The position numbers and the translations under genes are program-made. Under the pieces are notes generated by a model. That model saw only the letters and a list, made by a program, of their open reading frames with translations, did not search any database and was not told the DNA's origin. From the NCBI GenBank assembly GCA_964602655.1, contig CAZRSF010000026.1, positions 1 through 64,000 on the forward strand: DNA of 64,000 nucleotides, given 5' to 3'. Positions 8,607-18,247 of this stretch are shown piece by piece; within the stretch, counting starts at the first letter, position 1; every line of letters starts with the position of its first letter. This DNA comes from Moduliflexus sp964602655 (GTDB taxonomy: Bacteria > Moduliflexota > Moduliflexia > Moduliflexales > Moduliflexaceae).

Positions 8607-10679
8607 TCATTCCATGATATACCCTGACGCCCGCATTTGATCATTAGCGATCCGCTGGCACTCTGCCAACGTCTGTTCAACGCTCACTTCGCCGGTCAGC
8701 AGCCACGCGATTTTCTGGCCGATCTGCGTACCGATGGCGGGAAATTCAGGAATTCCGACATACTGAATCCCGATGTATGGCACTGATTGAATAGAGGGAT
8801 GCGCGATGTCGGCCTGTCGAATCGCGTTCAGCACGAATTCCGAAAATGGCGCGGCAGCCTGATACGCCGGGTTCAGATAGGTGGATTGCCGCGTGCCGGG
8901 CGGGACGGCGATCCAGCCTTCGCGCTGCGCGACGAAGTTGATATATTCTTTTGACGTGGCCCAGGCGATGAATTTCAGCGCCTCGTCCGGCACTTTGGAG
9001 GAAACCGGAATTGCTAACGCCCAAATCCAGAGCCAGGGAGAATCTTTAGACACCGCGCCAATCGGCGCGGGCGCGAACCCTAACGAGGCCGACACCTGCG
9101 ACTTTTTCGGATCAAATAACACCCCGGCGGCGACAGTGGCGTCAACCCAGATGCCGCAATGCCCATTGGCGAACAGCGTCAAATTTTCGGTAAACCCGTT
9201 GCTCACGGTCGTCGGCGGGCTGTATTTCGCCAAATCAGCATAGAGCGTCAGGGCGTTGCGCCATTCGTCGCTTTTGATCGTCGGATTCCACTGTTCATCA
9301 AACCAGCGTCCGCCATGCGCATTCACTAAGGTCGAAATATAGGCCATGTTTTCTCCCCAGCCTGGCTTGCCGCGCAGACAGATGCCATACACGCCATGCT
9401 CCGGGTCGTGAAGCGCCGCCGCGAAACGCGCAATGTCAGCGTAAGTCGGCGTTTCCGGCATGATCAATCCGGCTTGCGCAAACAGGTCTGTGCGGTAATA
9501 GGTCATGATGCTTTCCGCGTAAAACGGCAGCGCATGCACGACGCCGTTGTATGACAGGCCATCACGCACGGATTGCAAGACATCGTGAAGATCGTATGTC
9601 TCCGGCAAATCGTTGAGCGGAACAAGCCAGCCATTTTTCGCCCAGATCGGCGCCTCGTAAATGCCAATCGTCATGATGTCGAACTGGCCGTCGGAGATGG
9701 CGAGATCGCTGAGCAAACGGAGACGCAGAATATTTTCGTCCAGCGTTTTCCATTCCAGTTTCACGTCAGGATGGAGCGTTTCATATTCCGTTGACAGGCG
9801 CTGCATAATCACCATTTCGGGGTTATCCACCGTCCCGATGCGGATGATCTTTTTCTCTTGCGGCGCGTTGGGGGTCGTTTCCAACAGGCCGTGCTTGTAT
9901 AAAATCCTGTCAACAGTCTGATCCGCGACCAGTTCCCGCAGCCCGCGATTGAAGTCCTCAAGCCGCTGCTGATAGCCGGGCGAGTTTTTCGAAAAGGCGA
10001 TGTGGAAGGATTTTTCCGCCAACGGGGGTTCCATGAATTCAAGCTGGCCGATGGTATGGGGGAGTTTATTGACCATCAGGTCGGCGGCGGTGTATTTATC
10101 AATCACGGCGAGATCAACGCGGCCTTTGAAGAGTTTCAGCACATTCTGCATGTCGGTCGTGACCACGTCTTTTTTCAGGAACTCCGCCGCGTCGAATTCC
10201 GGCGTGTTGACCGAACCCCTGACCACGCCGAAGACGAATTGCCGCAAATGGCGTAAGGCATCGGTTTGATTGTCGTCAGGCTCGGCAGCATAAGCCGCTT
10301 GCGTGGTTTTTCGTTTGAGCAGGCCGATTTCCCCGCCTGGAAACGGGTCTGAAAAGACGAATTCTCCCGCCAGCGCCTCGTCGTAATAGACCGGCAGCAG
10401 CCCGTCCTGCGCCCCTTTTCGAACGTTTCTGACGGCTCTGGCCCAGGGATAAAACGCGATGTTGACGCGATAGCCGACCCGCTGAAAGGCGGCGGTGACT
10501 AATTCATAGACATAGCCGTTATCCGGCAGATTGACGCCGATATACGGCTCGCGCTCCGACGTGGCGAAGGAGATGGTCTGTTCTGCGTTGACCTGCGACG
10601 GACAACAGCAGAGCGTGACGGCGTAGATGAAAAGCAGACCGATGATTGCCGACTGCATATTGCGAATAGGTTCGAACAC
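8607..10679 (-). CDS. Fused double solute-binding protein (SBP_bac_3 + SBP_bac_1)
   Basis: A 690-residue secreted protein that joins two binding-protein folds. After a signal peptide (1-32, ending VNA), residues about 35-264 match the amino-acid-receptor type SBP_bac_3 (SEREPYIG, FYPWARA, VRGSVNTPEF, FKGRVDLAVID). Residues about 278-690 match SBP_bac_1 and share blocks with the protein at 141-1487 (PWLWIWALA, VPYIGIQYVGIPEF). The start is a GTG with AGGAGG eight bases upstream. No transmembrane segment beyond the signal peptide, kinase domain or transporter partner is present. It probably presents two ligands or a ligand pair to a membrane sensor; that is inference. Confidence 0.88.
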   Translation of the reverse strand: MFEPIRNMQSAIIGLLFIYAVTLCCCPSQVNAEQTISFATSEREPYIGVNLPDNGYVYELVTAAFQRVGYRVNIAFYPWARAVRNVRKGAQDGLLPVYYDEALAGEFVFSDPFPGGEIGLLKRKTTQAAYAAEPDDNQTDALRHLRQFVFGVVRGSVNTPEFDAAEFLKKDVVTTDMQNVLKLFKGRVDLAVIDKYTAADLMVNKLPHTIGQLEFMEPPLAEKSFHIAFSKNSPGYQQRLEDFNRGLRELVADQTVDRILYKHGLLETTPNAPQEKKIIRIGTVDNPEMVIMQRLSTEYETLHPDVKLEWKTLDENILRLRLLSDLAISDGQFDIMTIGIYEAPIWAKNGWLVPLNDLPETYDLHDVLQSVRDGLSYNGVVHALPFYAESIMTYYRTDLFAQAGLIMPETPTYADIARFAAALHDPEHGVYGICLRGKPGWGENMAYISTLVNAHGGRWFDEQWNPTIKSDEWRNALTLYADLAKYSPPTTVSNGFTENLTLFANGHCGIWVDATVAAGVLFDPKKSQVSASLGFAPAPIGAVSKDSPWLWIWALAIPVSSKVPDEALKFIAWATSKEYINFVAQREGWIAVPPGTRQSTYLNPAYQAAAPFSEFVLNAIRQADIAHPSIQSVPYIGIQYVGIPEFPAIGTQIGQKIAWLLTGEVSVEQTLAECQRIANDQMRASGYIME

Positions 10680-11031
10680 GTGACAACCTCCTGGGGTAAA
10701 CGTATTTCAGGAGAACGACACGCCGCGTCATTTGTCAAGCGAAAAGCAATCGTTTTCCTTAATAGCGATTTCCTCCGCCGTCAGGCCGTACAGCGCATAG
10801 ACGTAAGGGCGTTCAATTGAACGCCCTTACCTGCGCAGATGTGACGGGGTCGCACTGTTTGTCGGCGAGAATCCGCAGACGCTCGGTCTCGACGGTAATG
10901 ATTGAGTTTCACTCCTGCCAGGGTTTAAAACCCTGACAGGAGTGGGATTTATGTAATATTAAATATTAATGCCACATCTATAGATGGGCTGGCGGCGCGA
11001 CCTACGCTGAGCCGCCGGGCGGTCTGTTCGC
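10680..11031. other. Intergenic region with two palindromes
   Basis: No gene seen. A 28-bp perfect palindrome (10804-10831) consists of GTAAGGGCGTTCAA and its complement; a variant is at 46867-46894. A second inverted repeat lies at 10916-10943 (CCTGCCAGGG TTTAAAA CCCTGACAGG), with relatives at 1658-1686 and 42664-42697. On the minus strand TTGACA near 10735 lies upstream of the fused binding-protein gene and may be a -35 box. Confidence 0.6.
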
Positions 11032-13752
11032 TCAGCGAGCGACATGTTCCGGCACGATATAGCGCGGCAGCGTAAATCGGAAGATCGTCCCGTTGCCGGC
11101 GGTGCTTTCGACACGAATCGTTCCGCCATTTTTCTTCACCAAATCGTGACACAAAATCAATCCTAATCCGCTGCCATATTCACCGGCGGTGCCAGCCGTC
11201 GTATGGTGCGCGTCAATGCGAAACAGACTCGCGAGCACCTCTGGCGTCATGCCGACGCCGGTATCGGACACGCTCACTTCGACCTCGCGTTCGCGTTCGC
11301 ACGCCGTCATCACGACCGCTCCGCCCGCTGGCGTGAATTTCAATGCGTTCGAGAGGAGATTGCGCATGACTGTCGTGGTCATATAGTAATCTGCTTCGAC
11401 CCAGAGACGTTCGATCACCTCGTTTTTCAGGGATATCTGTTTCTGTTCCGCCGTAGAACACAGCGCGTCAATGGCGCTGGCCGCGAGATAGCGGAGGTCT
11501 AACGGCTGTGGTTCGTATTGAATCAACCCGCGCTGAACACGCGACCAGGTCAGCAGATTTTCAAGCAGCGCGAACAAGCGCTGGGCGGACACCAGCAGGG
11601 TTTCGATATGGCTTTTCAACATATCGCGGCTGGACGTTTCGATCCGTTCGAGGAGCAGATTGGCGAATCCGAGCAGCGTGTTGAACGGGGCGCGGAGATC
11701 GTGGGCGATAATCGAAAAGAATTTGTCTTTGCTGGCGTTCAATTCATACAATTGCGCATTTTTCTCCTGCAATTCCTGATGCGCGGCGCGCAGGCGCTCT
11801 TCCGCGCGTTTCATCTCGGAGATGTCGTGGTTGATGCCGACCAAACCGGCGATGTCGCCGTGGAGATCGCGAAAGGGGACTTTGGTCGCCTGATACCAGC
11901 TCATGCCGTCGCGTTCGTGAAACAGGTTCATTTCTTCGTGATTGACAATCGGCGCGCCCGACACAAACAGCGCCGCTTCATTCGTATAATGCCGCGCCGC
12001 AATCTCATACGGAAACACATCGAAATCGGTTTTGCCGATCAGGTCGTCGAGCGCCTGGAATCCGAGGCTCTGAAGCGCGGCGTTATTGGCTAAAAGAAAT
12101 CGGCTGTGGATATCTTTGATATAAATATGCTCCGGCAGCGTATTAATCAGGGTTCGCAATAAGTTGCGTTCCTCGGCCAGCGCGTCCTCCATCTCTTTGC
12201 GTTCCGTCATGTCGCGAAACACGGTCTGCATCGCGATCTGTCCCTGATAGGTCGTCGGCGTGCCCGCTAATTCAACCGTCATCGCCAGCCCATCCTGTCG
12301 CAGGAATTGCATCTCCATAAACCCGGTGACTTGCTGCTCTTCATCGTTGCGGCGGATGCGGTCTTGCGCGATGGCATGAAAATCAGGATGAATGAATTCC
12401 AGCAGCGGCATTCCGATGACGCTCTCGTCCTCGGCGAGGCCGAGCATCGCGCGCCCGGCGGCATTCATATAGACCACGCGCCCTTGCTGATGCAGAATGA
12501 TTCCGTCCGGCGACGTTTCGACCAATTGGCGGTAGCGCCGTTCGCTTTCTTCCAACGCTGCTTGCGCCTCTTTGAGCGGGGTCAGGTCGCGCGCGCTGAG
12601 CGCTGCGCCGCTGATTGCGCCGTCAATTTCAAGATAGGGGGAGAGCGTGATATTCAGGAAGCGTCGTCCCAATTTGGCAAAGGAGAACCAAATATCATAA
12701 TTCACCGTTTCCCCTGCAAAACAGCGTTCATAATACGGTCTGACCTGCGTCTCAAAGGTCTCGACGCCGATAAATTCGCTGACCGCATGTCCGAGAATAT
12801 CCTCCGCGCGCTGTTCATAGGCTTTCAAATACGCCGTATTGAGGATTCGATACCGAAAATCGCGATCAATCAACGCGATAAAATCCGGCGTGGCCGAGAC
12901 AATCCGTTCATATTTGCGCAAGCGGTCGGCCTGCTGTTTCAATGTCGTGATGTTGCGAGAGATGCCGACCAGGCCGATAATCGTTCCTTGCGCGTCGCGG
13001 ATCGGCGCTTTCGTGGTCAGCAACCAGATCGGCTCGCCCTGAGCATCGAACACGACTTCTTCACGATTCACGATGGCCTCGCCCTCAAGCGCCGTTCGAT
13101 TATCCGCCTCGAACTGCGCGGCAATTTCCGGCGGAAAATAGTCCGTGTCCGTTTTTCCAAGCGCTTCCGCTTGCGCGCGCGCTCCCATAATCCGAAGATG
13201 CGCGGGATTGTTCAACAAAAAGCGTCCTTCCCGGTCTTTGACATAAATGAAATCAGGCAGATAATCCAGGACGGTTTGCAGGAGATTGCGCTCTTTGGCA
13301 AGCGCCTCTTCCGCGCCCTGGCGTTCGGCGATTTCCTGTTGCAGGCGGAGGTTCTGCGCTTCTAATTCCTGCTGCATCTGTCGGAGCGCGAGGTGCGCGC
13401 GAATGCGGGCAATCGCCGTTTCGGCCCGAATCGGCTTCTGGATGTAATCCACCGCCCCTAACTCCAATCCGTTCACTTCGTTGCACTGGTCGGTTAAGGC
13501 GGTCACGAAGATCACCGGAATATCGCACGTCGCGGGGTTCGCTTTCAAGCACCGGCAGACCTCGAACCCGTCCATGTCAGGCATCATGATGTCTAACAAG
13601 ACGATGTCCGGATTGACGCCTGGAATCGCTTTGAGCGCGGATGCGCCGCTCGTATGAATCAAGACGCGCCAGGAGGCGCGCCGGGCATGTTCGAACAGCA
13701 CGCTCAAATTCATCGGTTCATCGTCCACAATAAATATGGTCGGTTGTTTCAT
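11032..13752 (-). CDS. REC-PAS4 histidine kinase
   Basis: A 906-residue cytoplasmic sensor kinase. An N-terminal receiver (4-120, acceptor Asp54 in LLDIMMPDMDG) is followed by a coiled coil and four PAS domains (about 155-270, 280-395, 400-520 and 525-650). PAS1 and PAS4 share a VKDREGRFLL/IKDIHSRFLL block. HisKA has His684 in IIAHDLRAPFN and the HATPase domain has GSGLGLILC. No membrane segment is seen. It lies in the same strand run as the fused binding protein and the chemoreceptor. The PAS ligands or cofactors are unknown. Confidence 0.93.
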   Translation of the reverse strand: MKQPTIFIVDDEPMNLSVLFEHARRASWRVLIHTSGASALKAIPGVNPDIVLLDIMMPDMDGFEVCRCLKANPATCDIPVIFVTALTDQCNEVNGLELGAVDYIQKPIRAETAIARIRAHLALRQMQQELEAQNLRLQQEIAERQGAEEALAKERNLLQTVLDYLPDFIYVKDREGRFLLNNPAHLRIMGARAQAEALGKTDTDYFPPEIAAQFEADNRTALEGEAIVNREEVVFDAQGEPIWLLTTKAPIRDAQGTIIGLVGISRNITTLKQQADRLRKYERIVSATPDFIALIDRDFRYRILNTAYLKAYEQRAEDILGHAVSEFIGVETFETQVRPYYERCFAGETVNYDIWFSFAKLGRRFLNITLSPYLEIDGAISGAALSARDLTPLKEAQAALEESERRYRQLVETSPDGIILHQQGRVVYMNAAGRAMLGLAEDESVIGMPLLEFIHPDFHAIAQDRIRRNDEEQQVTGFMEMQFLRQDGLAMTVELAGTPTTYQGQIAMQTVFRDMTERKEMEDALAEERNLLRTLINTLPEHIYIKDIHSRFLLANNAALQSLGFQALDDLIGKTDFDVFPYEIAARHYTNEAALFVSGAPIVNHEEMNLFHERDGMSWYQATKVPFRDLHGDIAGLVGINHDISEMKRAEERLRAAHQELQEKNAQLYELNASKDKFFSIIAHDLRAPFNTLLGFANLLLERIETSSRDMLKSHIETLLVSAQRLFALLENLLTWSRVQRGLIQYEPQPLDLRYLAASAIDALCSTAEQKQISLKNEVIERLWVEADYYMTTTVMRNLLSNALKFTPAGGAVVMTACEREREVEVSVSDTGVGMTPEVLASLFRIDAHHTTAGTAGEYGSGLGLILCHDLVKKNGGTIRVESTAGNGTIFRFTLPRYIVPEHVAR

Positions 13753-13800
13753 GTTCCAACTCCTTGTCGAAGAGACATTGTCCTGTCGAGCCAGAAGCGG

Positions 13801-15804
13801 CTATCCGGCGTCGGATTCGCTCAGCGTGAAGAAGGCCATCGTCTGTTGCAGGCGTTCGGCCTGCATGGCAAGCTCTTGCGCCGTTTCCGACAATTCTTCG
13901 GAGGCGGCGGCGTTGCGCTGCGTGACCTGATCGAGTTGTTGAATCGCGCGATTCACTTGCTCCGCGCCATGATCCTGTTCCCGGCTTGCGGCGCTGATTT
14001 CTTGCACTAATTCGGCGGTCGCCCGAATATCCGGGACGACTTGCTCCAACATCGCGCCTGCGGATTCGGCGATCATGAGAGACGCCGCAGTCAAATCCGT
14101 AATTTCCGTGGCCGCATTCTGGCTGCGTTCCGCTAACGACCGCACTTCGGCGGCCACGACGGCAAAGCCTTTGCCAGACTCCTGCGCCCGCGCCGCTTCG
14201 ATGGTGGCGTTCAGCGACAACATCCGCGTCTGGCGCGAAATATCGTCGATCATCGCCACTTTCTTGGCGATCTGCCGCATCGCCTCGACCGCGTGAATCA
14301 CGGCTTCGCCGCTTTTCAAAGCTTCTTCCGCCGCATTGATTGCCATGCGTTCAGTGCGCAGCGCGTTTTCGGAATTTTGCCGAATGTTGGCCGCCATTTC
14401 TTCCATCGAAGACGAGGCTTCTTCGCTGGCCGCCGCCTGACTGCTTGCATCCCGCGACAGCGCCTCCGCGCCCATGCTCATCAAGCGGCTTCCTTCCGCC
14501 GTGTTGCCGGCGGCGGTTTTGACTTCCGCGACAATATCGCTCAACCGGGTAATCATTTCGCGGATCATCTGCGCTAACACGCCGAATTCATCTGCCTGCT
14601 CGATCTGAATCGTGGCGGTCAGATCGCCCCGCGCCACACGCTGAAGCGCGGCGATTCCTTTGGAAATCGGGGTCACAATCTGCCGGGCAATGATCCAGAG
14701 CGCGCCAAGCGCAAGCAGGGCAACGCCTGCGCCGACGACGCTTTGCCTGAGCGTATCGCGCCGACCGCGCGCGCGTAAACCTTGCGCCAATTCCTCGACT
14801 TTTCGAAAGACCGCCTGTCGCGGAATGTCAATCGCGACAGCCCAGGGCATGCCGGTCTGGCCGACGATGACCGGGGCGAGAATCGTCAAGATGTCTTGTT
14901 GCTCGAAAAAATCAGCCTTCCCGGCGCGAATCTTTTCCAGCGCGGCCTGCCAATCGTCAGGCCGCCACGCTTGCAGCGGTTTGCCAATCAAATCCGGCTG
15001 AGCGCTATGAGCGGCGATGATGCCGTTATAACTCACAATCGCAATCGTTCCCGCGCCGTGGTAAAATTCTTGCGCTGTTTGTGACACCAGGTCTTGAAAG
15101 CGTTGTATATCAACATCCACTCCGGCGATACCGTAAAAGGTTCCATTGACCACGATTGGCGCAATCAGCGAGTTCATCAACAGACTTTTCCCTTGTACGA
15201 TGTAGGGCGCAGGATCAATGAAACATTCCGTTTTCCGTTCGCGCGGCAGCAGATAATACTCCCCTTTACGGATGCCGCTTTCAGAGAGTTCCGAACTCTC
15301 GTAATCTACGAGCGGCTCCACCACGATCTCGCCATCAGCAGCCCCTCGATTCCAATATGGAATAAACCGTCCGGTCGCATCATGCCCGTCAATCCCCTTG
15401 AACATCTCATCCAGGTCGTCGAGCGCGTTCGGCTCCCATAACGTGTACACGCCTAAAAAGAAGGGATTCTGCTGTAACGCGCTTCGCAAGATGCTGTTGA
15501 TGCGGTTGCGGTCGAGCTTCAGATTGACGGATGGATCTTTGATCCCCGCCAGCATATCGCGCAGCGTCCGCGCCGTCGCCATCGCCGTATTCATCTGCCC
15601 TTGAACTTCGAACGCGACCGCATTCGCCTGCGTTAAAATTTCCGTGTTCACCCCTTCAGACACCGAATCTGTCACGGTGCGGATCACAAGATCTTCGGTC
15701 GAGCGCGCGGCGAGCACGTCATAGAGAATGACCGCGCCGACTGTGAGCAGCAAACATGCGCCGAATAATGTCACTAAACGCTTTTGTAATGATCTGAATC
15801 GCAT
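13801..15804 (-). CDS. Methyl-accepting chemotaxis protein with Cache-type sensor
   Basis: A 667-residue chemoreceptor. Transmembrane segments at about 9-29 and 355-376 enclose a ~320-residue periplasmic domain that looks like dCache_1 (FLGVYTLWEPN, GRFIPYW, GVDVDIQ). A HAMP linker follows at about 375-430. The cytoplasmic hairpin contains the conserved tip ARQESGKGFAVVA-like block (here AAEVRSLAERSQNAATEI after EAARAQESGKGFA). Flanking Gln/Glu-rich helices probably contain methylation sites. It signals to CheA/CheW, none of which are in the window. TTGACA on the minus strand near 15960 may be its promoter. Confidence 0.94.
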   Translation of the reverse strand: MRFRSLQKRLVTLFGACLLLTVGAVILYDVLAARSTEDLVIRTVTDSVSEGVNTEILTQANAVAFEVQGQMNTAMATARTLRDMLAGIKDPSVNLKLDRNRINSILRSALQQNPFFLGVYTLWEPNALDDLDEMFKGIDGHDATGRFIPYWNRGAADGEIVVEPLVDYESSELSESGIRKGEYYLLPRERKTECFIDPAPYIVQGKSLLMNSLIAPIVVNGTFYGIAGVDVDIQRFQDLVSQTAQEFYHGAGTIAIVSYNGIIAAHSAQPDLIGKPLQAWRPDDWQAALEKIRAGKADFFEQQDILTILAPVIVGQTGMPWAVAIDIPRQAVFRKVEELAQGLRARGRRDTLRQSVVGAGVALLALGALWIIARQIVTPISKGIAALQRVARGDLTATIQIEQADEFGVLAQMIREMITRLSDIVAEVKTAAGNTAEGSRLMSMGAEALSRDASSQAAASEEASSSMEEMAANIRQNSENALRTERMAINAAEEALKSGEAVIHAVEAMRQIAKKVAMIDDISRQTRMLSLNATIEAARAQESGKGFAVVAAEVRSLAERSQNAATEITDLTAASLMIAESAGAMLEQVVPDIRATAELVQEISAASREQDHGAEQVNRAIQQLDQVTQRNAAASEELSETAQELAMQAERLQQTMAFFTLSESDAG

Positions 15805-15970
15805 AATATTTCCTTACTTCCGTTGTCTAAGACGATGAATTTCCCTCCCGAAAGGCAGGGCTGTGATGTGTTCTCGTTCCGCGTGAAATGTCCGCAGGCC
15901 GCCGCTCAGCGAGGCGGTCTGGCTGACTCTTGATATTCATCCTGTCGCGAAGTTTGTCAATAATATTTTT

Positions 15971-18157
15971 CTACTGCGGTTTCGGCAAGACGACGCGGAA
16001 GACGCTGCCTGTGCCAATGGCGCTTTCGCAACGAATGCTGCCGCCGTGACGTTCGACGAATTCTTTGCAGAGAATCAGCCCTAAGCCCGTGCCTTTTTCG
16101 CCGGATGTCCCGGTCTGCTTGATTTTCGAGCCAAGTTGAAACAAGTGCGCGACGATGTGTTCAGGAATCCCGACGCCGGTATCCGACACGGACACTTCCA
16201 CGTCGCCGCGCTCCGTCGGCTGCGCCGAGATCGTTACGCTTCCGCCCGTCGGCGTGAACTTAATCGCGTTGTTCAGCAGATTGCGAATGACGGTTTCCAG
16301 CATGTCCATATCCGCAAACACCGATAGCCCATGCGGAATCGCATTGATCAGCCGCACCTGTTTCTCGGTCGCATGGGCGCTCGCGAGATCGAACGCCGGG
16401 GTCGCGAGCGCATCGAGAGGGAGCGTTCGGGGGGCGTATGGAATGCGCCCCTGCTGGCTGCGCGCCCAGGTCAGCAAATTGTCGAGCAGCGCGAAGAGAT
16501 GGTCTGCCATTACGCGGAACTGCCGGACGAATGCCTGGCGTTTGTCTGCATCGTATTTGTCAATCCGTTCTAACAGATCGGCAAACGACAGGAAGGCGAT
16601 CAACGGATTTTTCAGGTCGTGGGCAATGATCGAAAAAAACGTGTCTTTGTCAACGTTGAGTTCCTGCAACTGCGCGTTGGCGTAGAGGAGTTTCTCTTCT
16701 GCCTGGTTGCGGCGAACGATATTCCACATCCCTTCCATAAAAAGCTGCAACTGCCGGACATCGCCGTCAGTATATGCGGCATGTTTATTGGCGACCGCGG
16801 CGACCGCGACAATGCGGTTGGCGGCGAAGACCGGAATGCTCAGATAACGAGAAATCGCGACATGCCCTTTCGGAAAACCTTTTTTCATCGGATGCGGCGC
16901 GGCGTAATCATTCAGGATTATCGGGCGGCGCTGCCGCACGACTTCGCCCCAGAGACCGGTCTCGGCAATGATAAATTGCATCGGTTTCTCGATAATCGCG
17001 CATTCGGCCATCGCCGTTTTCGACCAGGAATGGACAGTCCCAATTGTCTCATCATCATTCAGGAAAATCAAAAATCCCATGACGCTCTCGGTTAATCGAA
17101 TCGCCTGTTCCATCGCAAAGTCAGCCACTTGCGCGACCGAGACCTCCGTCATTTGATTGAGTCGAAGCAAGGCGTCGAGGCGCGTCTCATTCCGACGTAA
17201 TTCGATTTCCACTCGCTTGCGTTCCGTCAGATCATGCATGGACACAAGCAAATAATCCGTCGTGTCAAGCGTGATTTTGTCGGCGTTCCAGAGTACCGTG
17301 ATGATTTTGCCGGAGCCGGTTCGAACTTGCATCTCGACATTTTTCAAAAACCCGCGCGTCTTGATCTGATTGATAAAGGGCTGGCGTTGTTCCGGGCGCG
17401 CCCAGATATTCAACTCAAGCGCAGAGCGTCCGATCACCTCGTCCCGCGTCCGTTCCGTCATGCGGAGAAATTCGGCGTTCACATTGACGTAACGGCCGTC
17501 GTCCAGCGTTGAGAGCGACATCGCAATCGGACTGAAATGGAACATGTTATAGAATTTTTCTTCCGACGCTTTAATCATCTGCTCGGCGCGTTTGCGCTCG
17601 ACGATCTCTTGTTGTAATTCATCGGTGCGAGCCGCAACCAATTGCTCCAAATGGTTCTGATAATGCTGCAATTCCACCTCGGCGCACATCCGCTCCTCCA
17701 ACTGCGTTTGCAAGCGGCTCTCAACCTCCATCAGTTCCGCATTGCGTCGTTCCAAGGCGGCCTGTGCCCGCCGCAGGCCGATATGCGCGTTGACCCTGGC
17801 CAGCACTTCCACTTCGGAAAATGGTTTATTGACATAGTCCACGCCGCCCGCCTGAAACGCGCGGATTTTGGCCTGCTCATCCTCCAGAACGCTGATGAAA
17901 ATGATCGGAATCTCGCGCGTCCGTTCATTCGCTTTCAGGCGGCGGCAGACCTCGTAGCCGTCCATATCGTCCATTTTCACGTCCAGCAAAATCAGCGCGG
18001 GCAGTTTGGCGTTCACGCTGCGCAGCGCCAATTCGCCGTCAAGCGCGGAGCGCGTATTATACCCGGCGTCGCGCAGAATATCGTTCAAGAGCTTCAGATT
18101 CGCGGGAGTATCATCAACCACCAAAATCTCATTCATTGCATATTCGCTGTCGCTCAT
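15971..18157 (-). CDS. REC-PAS-GAF histidine kinase
   Basis: A 728-residue soluble kinase: receiver (8-125, acceptor Asp59), coiled coil (about 135-200), PAS (about 200-312), GAF (about 330-485), HisKA with His513 in IIAHDLKNPL, and a HATPase domain ending about residue 726. The PAS domain is close to the first PAS of the large kinase at 22117-26760 (shared AMSLSTLD.GRY..VNAEFLR), evidence of domain duplication between them. It has no membrane anchor. Confidence 0.93.
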   Translation of the reverse strand: MSDSEYAMNEILVVDDTPANLKLLNDILRDAGYNTRSALDGELALRSVNAKLPALILLDVKMDDMDGYEVCRRLKANERTREIPIIFISVLEDEQAKIRAFQAGGVDYVNKPFSEVEVLARVNAHIGLRRAQAALERRNAELMEVESRLQTQLEERMCAEVELQHYQNHLEQLVAARTDELQQEIVERKRAEQMIKASEEKFYNMFHFSPIAMSLSTLDDGRYVNVNAEFLRMTERTRDEVIGRSALELNIWARPEQRQPFINQIKTRGFLKNVEMQVRTGSGKIITVLWNADKITLDTTDYLLVSMHDLTERKRVEIELRRNETRLDALLRLNQMTEVSVAQVADFAMEQAIRLTESVMGFLIFLNDDETIGTVHSWSKTAMAECAIIEKPMQFIIAETGLWGEVVRQRRPIILNDYAAPHPMKKGFPKGHVAISRYLSIPVFAANRIVAVAAVANKHAAYTDGDVRQLQLFMEGMWNIVRRNQAEEKLLYANAQLQELNVDKDTFFSIIAHDLKNPLIAFLSFADLLERIDKYDADKRQAFVRQFRVMADHLFALLDNLLTWARSQQGRIPYAPRTLPLDALATPAFDLASAHATEKQVRLINAIPHGLSVFADMDMLETVIRNLLNNAIKFTPTGGSVTISAQPTERGDVEVSVSDTGVGIPEHIVAHLFQLGSKIKQTGTSGEKGTGLGLILCKEFVERHGGSIRCESAIGTGSVFRVVLPKPQ

Positions 18158-18195
18158 AAACCCTCATGTCTCAGTACGTCTCGTTGGCAGACGGC

Positions 18196-18231
18196 TCTCG
18201 TAGGGGCGAGGTCTCCTCGCCCCTACGAGTC
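18196..18231. repeat. GTAGGGGCG-type hairpin between kinase genes
   Basis: CTCGTAGGGGCGAGG and CCTCGCCCCTACGAG pair perfectly around a short loop, followed by TCATTTT. This GTAGGGGCG family recurs at 31244-31272 and 46867-46894. It may act as a weak terminator between the two minus-strand kinase genes. Confidence 0.6.
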
Positions 18232-18247
18232 ATTTTATCTAATCGTT

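Noticed and set aside
8625..10679. Lipoprotein signal at the CCC stretch of the fused binding protein
   Set aside because: The residue before the first Cys is Leu, which does not fit the lipobox; an ordinary signal peptidase site follows.
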